Assembly (NCBI RefSeq): GCF_947507565.1
Contig: NC_089190.1
Coordinates: 2,294,001-2,358,000 of the forward strand
DNA from: Oscarella lobularis
Taxonomy: Eukaryota; Porifera; Homoscleromorpha; Homosclerophorida; Oscarellidae
Length of the DNA: 64,000 nt
Reading direction: 5' to 3'
Of this stretch, positions 55,201 through 64,000 are shown one piece after another; the stretch's first letter is position 1, and every line of letters starts with the position of its first letter. The translations under genes and the position numbers were made by a program. The notes beneath the pieces were generated by a model that did not search any database, was not told the DNA's origin, and saw nothing but the letters and a program-made list of their open reading frames with translations.

Positions 55201-58200
55201 TCATTGGGTATTGATGAAATGAAAATTGAAGTTCCTTCTCAAGCCGAAATTGAAATCATTGAAGTATTTTTTAATTAATTAAGAATTTAGATTAGGAGGA
55301 GAGGACTCGATTTTTTTATAGAATTCGTTTGGAGTTCTTGAGCCCGGGGCGGAAGTGAAAATTTCGTTCTGTTTCAAACCTCTCATCTGCGGAGAATGCT
55401 TGAAAAAATTCCAAATAGGATTTAGCGATCCGGGATTGGATAAGGTAAAAAATAAAAGTGGGGATACAAATTCTAGAGCTGAATTTTTCAGGTGATAATT
55501 GAAGCTGTGGGTCTTGCAGTCGACATTCCAATCTACGTCAAAAATGACGTAAAAAAGAGAGAAAGTTATATTGTTATATTCATTTCGTTTTCTAGACAAT
55601 AGATCTAAGATTATGTATGTTGAATCGTCTCTACCAGAGCTCTGTTATCTTAGGAAACAGGTAGTATTAGAGACTGATTTTATATAGATCTATGATGGGG
55701 GTTTCCTTAAGGGCAAACATTGCGCAAAGAGTTCAATTCGACGTGTCCGAATCGATGAGAAATCATCTCGAAATTTTGCCCAAAAATGGACTCGTCCAAG
55801 CCGAATCGACATTTTCAGCTCAACTCAAATTTTTCCCAAGGGATTCGCTATTGACGTCGTCATCTTTCGACTGCGAGACGGGAGAACTCGATACTCACGT
55901 TGTCGTTCGTATAGCAGATCAAGTAAAGAACGTAAGAGTGCCTTGTTTCGTTCTTTGATTTTCGTATTTAGGCTCGTCCGGCTTCGTTTCGGGTTCGAGC
56001 GACTGTCACCAGCTCCGATTTGGAATTCAACGTCGATTCCATCGATTTTGGCATTTGCACTATTTACGAGTCGGTAACGACGACAATAACGCTTGCAAAC
56101 AAATCGACACTTCTCCAAGCCTTCGGATTCGTTCGCCTTCCCGACGTACGATAATCAAATAACCCTATAGATTCATGTTTTTTTTCTTGCAGTTTATTGA
56201 CGTGCAACCGAACGACGGATTTGGAACGCTTCTACCCTTGGAAACGTTCTCCCTTGACGTCACTTTTAGTCCAATGAAACCTAAGGTAAGTTCGTTTTTC
56301 GAGAGAGAGATAGACAAGTAAAAACGGGGGGGGGGGTCCCCATCCAGGAGTATGAATTTTCGTTGACGTGTAAGTCTGCTATTGGCCGAGACTTTACGCT
56401 GTCGTGTCGCGGTCGCGCCGTTCTTCCGCTTCTTCGTCTTTCCGCTAATGTCGTTCAATTCGAACCGACGGCTCTCCACAATTCTCGCACGGCTCGACTT
56501 TTCGTCGAGAATCCCACCCATAGTCCGCTTAGCGAGGAAGTTATTCAAGGGCACGCCGTCACGGCGTCGATCGCCGCTTTTGAATTCCGCCTACCAGACG
56601 ACGTTCCCATCAACGTGTCGCCAATAACGGGAATTCTAAAAGCGGGACAGAATTGTTCAATTGACGTGACGTTTTCGCCTCGATTTGAGCCGGGAGCTGT
56701 CGAAGCGAAGGCCAATGAAATGAAGGCGACATCTGACGGCGTCGTTGTTAAGGAATCCGATGCCGGTGACGTATGCGTTTTGCCACAGCAACAGCAACAG
56801 GTAAAATATGAATTTTGGTGGTGGAATTTTTTTTAATGGTTTTGGAATTGAAGTCTAAGAAAAAGAAGAGTGGTAGTCGTAAGAGTGACGGTAGTGGGTC
56901 CAAAGTGACGTTTACGCCGTCGAGTTCGTCTGTGACCGTTCTGGGAGGCAAATCATCTGTATCAATGCTGGATCCAGAACGACCACTATTAGATAAGAGG
57001 TTAGATTGACGACTTGCGAGGAGGGTCTCTTGCTCATAAATTGATCTACTATAGTTCTGATGAATATTGGGAAGCGTATTCGACGTTGGTTCGAGATTTC
57101 GACTACCGATGCTCCAAAGTAACGATTCCTTGTTTCGTTGGCGTTGTGAGGAACGAAGGAATGCCGCCAGAATTGAGGTATTAATTAATTAATATTCGTT
57201 TTGATTGCGACGAAATCAAATGAATTTATTTAGACTTGAAGACACGCTGTATTTGGAAGTGAACGCTCCCGTCGTTCGTCCGAAACTAATCGTCGCTTCC
57301 AATCACGGACGAACTACAATTGATTTCGGACAAGTGTGCGGAGGTACGTATATATAAAAATAGAGCGAGAACTGGGGAGGCGAAATTATTCTCATAAGGT
57401 CATCAAGTAGTGAAAACGGTTTTATTGAAAAATATATCAGACGAAAGTCTTCACGTAAGAATTGAATAATTCTTCGTTCAAGTCGCGATTAATTAAAAAT
57501 AATTCAGTTGTCGTCGTCTTTTCTCGATTCCGACGGCACGTTTGAAGTGCGAAACGCTCTTCGTTCTCTCGCTCCCAATCAAAAACATGCAATGCAAGTC
57601 GCATTCGCTCCGTCGCAACTAGGAAAGGTCCGTAAAATAAATAAATAAATAAAAGAGATATGGGTTTTTGTTCTCCTTTTTCCCAGTGCTACGAAGCGTT
57701 CAAGATCTTTTACGGCGACGAATCGTCGTCGTTGAATCTCCGCTTCTTGGGCACGGGAATCAATCCGACTATTCGTCTTTCCGGCCTTGACGGAGATCGT
57801 CTCGATATGGGAGATTTGCTGGCGGGAAGCGTTGACGTCAGCACTCACACGTTTAGCGTCTCGAATACGTCGTCGATCGTCATTCGTTTTACTGTTCGTC
57901 TCGACAGTGCCGCCCCAAAGGGCGAATTATCGAAATTGTTTGAATGTGGTCGAGCCAATTGCGACGGATCGCCTGTTTTTGACGTCATTCCGACGGAAGC
58001 GTCGATCGCTCCAGGGGAAAGTCGAGATATTTCGGTTAAGTTCTCTCCCAGTCAGGCCAGCGATTGTTACAGGGACACCGCTCGAATCGAATTCAGTACT
58101 CAAGTAAAGAAACGCGTGGTATTTTTCAGTGCATGCATGTCTCTTCCTGCAGGACGTGGCGCGTTCTATTCGTCTGAGAGGCCGTTGTTGGGATTCTAAT

Positions 58201-58920
58201 GTATATACACGTGGCTGGGAGACTCCCAATGAAGGGGAGACGACCTTTTCTGCTGATATTAGTCCCATTTTTGAAGGTGACGTCATTTGGCATGCATTTG
58301 GGAAGCAATTAATTACTTAGCTCGGTTCTTTAGGGTCTGACGCTGGGAAATTACCCTTGCGGTCCGTTGGGTTGACCTTTACTAGTCACGGCGGCGGAAT
58401 ATCGCGTGAAATTGAGATTGGGAATATTAGGAATAGTCTTATCAAACGGGTAAGGTTTGAAGTCAGACCGATATTTCGATGGAGAGATCTAAATTACTTA
58501 TAGCTTGGCGGGGAATTCGTCTTTGATCCCTTGCCTTCGGCGACAGCAAAGCTCTTTCAGATCGATTATATGAAGGTAAATGGTTGTGGGGAGGAAGTTC
58601 AGTGAAGACACGTGCGTAATAAAGGAAATAGGGCAATGTTGATGCTGGACAGAAGAAAACAGTCTCGATATCCTTTCATCCTGATCGAGATTGCCCCGTG
58701 AGAACGCATGAATATATAGTTTATAATTGTGACGACGTTTTGTTTTAGAGTTCTGAATTTATTTCTGCCGTAACCACGGTACGTACGTAATTCTGTTCTC
58801 ATGTCACTTTTACTATCATTTTCGTACTATTCGTTTCAGCTGACTTTGCGAGGAGAAAAAGTTCAACAATATCGAGTGATATTGAGGGGAATTGTAAAAT
58901 GTCGCCTTCTTGGCGACTAA
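52287..58920 (+). CDS. CFAP74: cilia- and flagella-associated protein 74 homologue (spliced)
   Basis: Axonemal central-pair (C1d projection) protein. Acidic N-terminus (MDSVDERLLVDSTTF, EDLSTEDDSLLDLDDEGLPW), then about 350 residues of coiled coil (RVEMMRLRKEIDDVNLAVSEQ, AKMKEREEMKEEMRERKAAL, PDEVILKKRQLASYQKQQMYKES, KRADKPHWQNKWESKG). Next come repeated ASH/MSP-type Ig-like domains typical of ciliary proteins: GVAFKSDPEEIVFKDF, SVVVVSSTRVDFPTTCLGET, LEPGAEVKISFCFKP, LEFNVDSIDFGICTIYESV, LRLSANVVQFEPTALHNS, TTIDFGQVCGGHQVVKTVLL, and SIAPGESRDISVKFSPSQ. It ends IVKCRLLGD. More than 25 introns. Confidence 0.88.
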
Positions 58921-59237
58921 AGATTTAATAGAACCGGAAATACGTTGGTCTCGTAGACGTGGCGGGGGAAAAAGGCTCCTCCTCCTGTGAGTGACGTAAT
59001 AGTGGAAGTGAAATTAATATAAAGGTCTACTATAAACGGATCGGTGAGTTAGTCTTCTCTCGCAAAAGCTGAAGGCCGGCTGTTAACAATATTGGGCTTT
59101 CTGCGCCAGCTCTCGGCGTTTTGCGGTGTCTCCCTATCTAATTATCACTCGCTCCGCAGTTCGAGAGCGGATCGAAGCCGCGAAAGAGCGTGCACATCGT
59201 ACGTACGAGTAAGAATTGTGCCGTCCACTTCGTCGAA

Positions 59238-60688
59238 ATGCAAAAACAGCCGCCAGAACGGAATCGATCAGTGCCGAGAGAAGGTGAAAAGGTCAAAGGT
59301 AGTGACGCATCATCACAAGCGGAAGTAGCGATGAAGGCGTCGGACTCGTCGGGACCAGCGCTCTCCTCTTCGTCTTCTATTTCATCCGATACCACCGATT
59401 TTCCGCAGACGTCCACGTTCGCTGCCGGCGGCGGCGGCGGCAACGGCGACATTCGAAAGCCCATCGGTCCAACGCTTTCGGAACCGGACGCATTTGTTCG
59501 ATCGCGAGAAAAAAAAGCGCTCGCCAAAACGATGACCGATCCTTCAAAAATCGAAAATAGTCGGAAAAGCCGTCGAATATCGCGCAGCAGTTCGTTTTTT
59601 AAGAGACTTTTGAAAGGGAGGGGCCCGGGCCCGGAACCCGGGCCCCAGCCTCCGCAAAGATGTCATGGAGGAGTCGTAACCGGGTATTTGTCCATGCAGA
59701 AAAAGAAAGGGCTGAGAAAATCGTGGGTGACGCACTACTGTCAGATGAAGGAAGGCAAAGGCATGATGTTGTGCTTTCGAGAAACGACAGATACGAAACC
59801 CGTCGACGTCATTACTTTGTGCGGGGCTTCGGTTCAGGAGACGGATAGAGCGAAGCAGCACTTCTTTCGAATTACGCCTGCCGTTGCGAATTCAAAAGGC
59901 GACAATAAATCGATTCTCTTTATGGCCAATCTTTTGCGTGACCGCCAGAGGTGGGTCAGCGAATTGATCAAAGAAATAAATCGGCAACAGGTCAATAATA
60001 AATAAATAAATAAATAAATAGATAAATAAATAAATAATATATATGTATTTAGAAATCGATGGAACATCCAGGGCCTAGGTCCAGTCTAAGCGAGGACGAC
60101 GATGTCTATTTTTCTGCATCTGAAATTTCACGCCTTAAAAACAGCTGTGATCTCACAGAGGATGATGATAATATTGACGCTGACAAACCCAATGACGATG
60201 GCTACATTAATCCGAAGCATGTCCCTGGGCCTGGGCCCAGAAAAAAAATCGAAATTCCACTGATTCCTGGCTCTTACATTGAGTTTACAAGCGAGAAGAA
60301 TCCTAGTAGCGATCTCGCAGCTACGAATCATTACAAAGGTTGGCTATTGAAAAAAGGCGGCTGGGGAGCGTGGACAAAGCGCTTCTTCAAAGTCCACAAC
60401 GGACGATTCGTCGAGTATCGAAACGAAACGTCTCCGTCACCCGAACGCTCCATTTCACTTGTCGATTGCACAGTCGAAGAATTGACCATGGAAACGCGAC
60501 ACGGCTATGTATTCAAGGTCACGCCACTACACGAGTACAAATACGTCTATGACGCTTGCAGTGATCGCGCTGTAAGCATCATACTTGCAGCGCGAACAAA
60601 AGACGAGCAAAAAGCGTGGATGTCTGCTTTTGAAGTGAAAAAAGAATCTGAACTGCCATCGAGAGGGGATAGCCCTTCAGAGGACTAG
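59238..60688 (+). CDS. tandem-PH-domain adaptor (one intron)
   Basis: Two PH domains: the first (about residues 150-250) GYLSMQKKKGLRKSWVTHYCQ ... QRWVSELIKEINR; the second (about 350-450) YKGWLLKKGGWGAWTKRFFKV ... DEQKAWMSAFEV. The N-terminus is Ser- and Gly-rich with a KSRRISRSSSFFKRLLKG basic patch. The linker is acidic (SLSEDDDVYFSASE, LTEDDDNIDADKP). One intron of about 62 bases (59991-60052), made largely of AATA repeats. Start ATG 59238; the earlier in-frame codon is GTG. A signalling or cytoskeletal adaptor is likely. It sits directly upstream of a second multi-PH gene. Confidence 0.8.
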
Positions 60689-60957
60689 TTAACGGCTCAC
60701 TATCTTTTTTTTGTGGCTACAGTACGGTATGTGTAGAGAGCACTGTGAAATATAGAGTACGTACATAGCGCGCGGAGCTCCGCCTCCTACGCGACGTGAT
60801 TGGTCGACAGGGGAGCGGAAGAAGAAATTGATATGAACGACATACGTCAACCCCCACGCCAAAAAAAGAAAGGAGGAGACTGTTCGTCGCGACGAGTGGC
60901 GAAAGAGTCCGATTGCCGAGTCGCCGCAAGGCGTAACGATAAGACAAGCAGTCGACA

Positions 60958-63900
60958 ATGTCTACGACTCCTCGCAACGACGACGTCGACGCGCTCCAAG
61001 GTGGGGCTTGCGCAATTGACGTCTCTAATGACGTATTTCGGACCACCATTCTTTCGACAGGCGTCTTGGACTATTTAACGGGCCAACTGGCGAGCGAATC
61101 GCTCACGGACGTGGCCGAATTGCGTCGCAAACACTTCATATCGCTTCTCGAACGCGTGCGCGCGCCGAACAGCCAAATTCCCACAGAACCCAATGGAGAC
61201 CTCCCAACGAAAGGTGAGAAAAAAGCGATCCCCACTTCCCTACGTAGAAGACGATAGAGGGGGGGGAAGGAGGGGGAAGCCGGTCGCTGTTCCGCCGTCC
61301 TCCCCCTTCCTTCATGCATAAAAAAGATGGACTATGTATCAGTATCAGTCATTTCTCATGTTGGGGGGGGACTAGACAATGTGGGAGTGTCCGCTTCTGT
61401 CGTCGCCGATGCAAGATCTCCCCCGCCGCCGCCGACGACTCTACCCGTTTACTGGTCGGGTTATTTAGCCGTCGGTCGGCGAAAACAAAATAGCGCCAAT
61501 TCGAGTCCGATAACGTGGAATCGTCGCTGGTGCGTCGTCAAAGACGATCGGCTTTATTGCTACACTACGTACACGCAGCGGGAGACGCCCCAAGCCGAGT
61601 ATTCGCTTCGGGGCGCGCGCGTCGCGCGCGCTCTCCCCGCCGAAGTCAATAGCAAACCGCTGACTATCAAAGTTCTTTTGAGCGATGCCTTTGGCGCCGA
61701 TCCAATCTTTTTCGCTGTCTACGTCGGTTCCGATATGGCCGATTGCATGCAAGCGCTTACCGCCGCTGCGACGGGAATGCCACCGCCGCCACTGCCGTTA
61801 CCACCGCCACCTAGGAACGAAGGTGGGGCCCCCTTTCGGGAATCATTTCTCGTACCGACTTCGTTGCCGGAACCGCCGCCGCCCGTCGACGATAGCGAAG
61901 GATACGAAACGCCGAAACAAGCGAAGGAGCCGTTTCGTGGACGAGCGAATACGTTGCCGTTATTGGTAAGGGGAGAGAGGGGGGGAAAAAAAAGGGAGGC
62001 TTGTCTGTTTTCATTTCCTTCTATTGTTTTGGCTTGCTCGTAGGGCGACGGTGGAGGCGGCGGCGCGCGCAATCTTTTGCCACCCAAAGGTAGTCTCGCT
62101 TTGAGAAAGAAACGAAGTCCTCTCGAAGAACCCGAATCGATGTACGAAGAATTGCCGAATTTCGGCGGTGGCGAGAGCGAAGGCGGGGGCGTGACCCCTG
62201 CTTATATGAGTGATGGGGACGTGGGCGTGGGCGACGGGAGATTTAGACGCCAAGTTGGTAAAGGTGAAAAGCGAAGCAGTGGGCGTCGGTTTCTCGATAT
62301 GCTCAGACGAAGTCGACGAAGAGATTCCGATGTGAAATACAGCGCCGACGAAATGAGTGCCGCGGAATTGGACGATCCAACCGTTTCCGGGTATCTCATG
62401 AAGAAAACGAGCGGCGGATCGTGGAAGAAACGCTGGTGCGTTGTCAAGGACCATTGCTTCTATTATTATCGGTGAAAATTTAATTGCTTTATTTATCTCG
62501 TCTATAAATACGTCGGTTTTTAGATCCCAAATCGATCCCAAGCCTCAATTGGCCGTTGTTCTGCGAGGGTGGACCGTATCTCGAGCGGAGTCCGACATTC
62601 GACGCAATTTTGCATTCAAACTCTCTCACAACGGAATTCTTCCCTATTATTTCGCAGCTGATAGCCATCGCGCCATGGAAGATTGGATCATTCTTCTCCA
62701 GACGGCGATTGGATTGGAGAGGCGACGGGAACTGAGCGGCGGAACGCCGTCTGCGCCGCCGACGCCCGCGCGAAGTAGCGGATCGGCGACCAATGAAATG
62801 GATATACTCAAAGCCGTGCAGAATCTCAACAGTCCGACGGTGAGTGAGAGAGCGCGAGCCATTTCGTTTTTATAACACATCATTTTGGGGGACTAAGTAT
62901 GTGTGATTAGATGGAGATTGCTTGTCCGTATGTGTCTGTGACAGTGTTGCTATTTTTGGCGTTTCCCTTTAGAGTCCTCCTCCACTTCCAAGTCGGGATC
63001 GCGTTGGCGCTAATAGTAGTACTCAGGAGAACACGTACGACGTGCTTGGTCCGCCAATTCCCGTTCCAACTGTAAATGAAAGAAGTGAGTGTGCGCGCGC
63101 GCAAAAATTCTCTCATGGTTATGTATCTCTCTCTCTCTTAGTTCATTCTCCCAGACTGTCTGTATCAAGTATGGGAAATGATACGGATTTATACGACGTA
63201 CCGCGGAGTGCGAGACAAGTACCTCCCACTGCTACAGAAAGCGAGAGTCCCTACAATATGCCAAAGCTAAATTCTCCACCAGCAAGGGTACATTAGCTAC
63301 ATAGTATATACGTCACAGTATTAGTACTGCCTATATATAGGCAAGCGATTCTGAAAATGACATCGAAGGTGCGTACGAGCCTCTCAATTTGAAACCGCCT
63401 CCTTCAGACGACCAAGGAGACAGCGATCGAACCCTAAAAGAAGAAGACGTCGCTCTCATCGAACCGGATGCTGGTACATCGGAAGAATCCCCGGATGTCC
63501 GAAGCACGTCACGTCAACGTTCGACAAGCGTCGACATTTTGGACGGCGCACCATCCGTAACGAGTCTATCGAGTCTTCAACGAACGAGCGAAGACGAACC
63601 GGATCGCGTTCCATTCAAATCGCGTCACATCAAACTCCCGTCGAAATTGATTTATAAGGGAGGCGTGGTCAATGTAGCGTCGTTGAAAACGGAACGTCCT
63701 CCGCGTCCGTCGAGCATCGCGTCATCCGTGACGGAAATCGAGGGCTATCTTCATCGACGGGGTCCCTTTCGACGATGGACGTGTCACTTTTGCCGAATTC
63801 GCTACAAGAAATTCTACTGTTTTAAAGGCAAGGACGAAGAGCAGGGAATTCTCACCGAATTTCGTCTTCTCGGTCACGAAGTTCGCCCCGATCCCAAAGA

Positions 63901-64000
63901 CGTCAAACGCCCGTATTCGTTTTCTATAGAGAGTCGGATTCCCGGGCAACGAAGCCTGATTTTCAGCGCCGACACGAGAGAGGAATTCAATCGATGGTAT
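60958..64000 (+). CDS. multi-PH-domain adaptor, AFAP1-like (3' partial, spliced)
   Basis: N-terminal helix LDYLTGQLASESLTDVAELR resembles the N-terminus of actin-filament-associated proteins (AFAP1 family). PH1: YWSGYLAVGRRKQNS, TWNRRWCVVKDDRLYCY ... AVYVGSDMADCMQAL. The linker is proline-rich with YETP and YEEL, possible SH2/SH3 ligands. PH2: VSGYLMKKTSGGSWKKRWCVVKDHCFYYY ... SHRAMEDWIILLQTAIGL. Next comes a Tyr/Pro region (NTYDVLGPP, DLYDVPRSAR, AYEPLNLKPP) and a third PH (IEGYLHRRGPFRRW ... TREEFNRWY) that is cut by the window edge. YDVP/YEEL-type motifs suggest Src or Abl phosphorylation and SH2 docking. Confidence 0.8.

Overview
This is 64 kb of nuclear DNA from an animal with a very compact, intron-rich genome. 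Nearly all genes are recognisable metazoan orthologues. Most are cut by introns of about 45-80 bases (GT-AG, a few GC-AG), and neighbouring genes are often under 100 bases apart. FoxQ2, CFAP74, FHAD1, SIGMAR1, MAD2L2, RAP1GAP, PLEKHM2 and immunoglobulin-superfamily receptors point to Metazoa with motile cilia. The tiny introns, short intergenic gaps and lineage-specific membrane proteins suggest an early-branching marine invertebrate. A sponge, for example of the homoscleromorph type, is my best guess, but that is inference only. Coordinates given for spliced genes run from start codon to stop codon and include introns.

Layout. 1-4 kb: 6-phosphogluconate dehydrogenase (5' end outside the window) and NAD kinase, two NADP(H)-related genes side by side. 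4.2-8.8 kb: two immunoglobulin-domain type I membrane receptors in tandem. 8.9-10 kb: SCO1-type mitochondrial copper chaperone. 10-12.3 kb: a tandem pair of intronless Gfo/Idh/MocA (inositol-2-dehydrogenase-like) oxidoreductases on the minus strand. 12.7-18.9 kb: a phytanoyl-CoA-dioxygenase-family gene, RTF2 and SF3B2. 19.4-20.3 kb: a FoxQ2 transcription factor. 21.4-22.3 kb: an intronless orphan membrane protein. 22.4-29.5 kb: BCAS2 and PLEKHM2; a complete intronless ERK-like kinase lies inside one PLEKHM2 intron. 29.6-36.9 kb: a dense block with SIGMAR1 and YIPF3 (minus), MAD2L2 (plus), a filamin-repeat/zinc-finger/EF-hand-like protein (minus), a GLT8D-type glycosyltransferase (plus) and a multi-pass membrane protein (minus). 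36.9-43 kb: FHAD1 and MITD1, tail to tail. 43-44.2 kb: an unassigned GC-rich block. 44.2-47.9 kb: a secreted beta-helix protein and triosephosphate isomerase. 48.7-58.9 kb: RAP1GAP and CFAP74. 59.2-64 kb: two PH-domain adaptor genes, the second running off the end.

The genes do not form a pathway. They are housekeeping (pentose phosphate, glycolysis, splicing, copper delivery), trafficking (PLEKHM2, YIPF3, MITD1, SIGMAR1) and ciliary genes (FHAD1, CFAP74). The most interesting signals are architectural and regulatory. Two divergent genes have start codons that overlap in a single CCATGG. FHAD1 and MITD1 have stop codons 5 bases apart. The two ciliary genes each carry an RFX X-box match within about 15 bases of the ATG. 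Four genes have YY1-like motifs over the start codon. The palindrome TGACGTCA is far more frequent than base composition predicts. No prokaryotic operon, CRISPR array, rRNA or convincing tRNA was seen.
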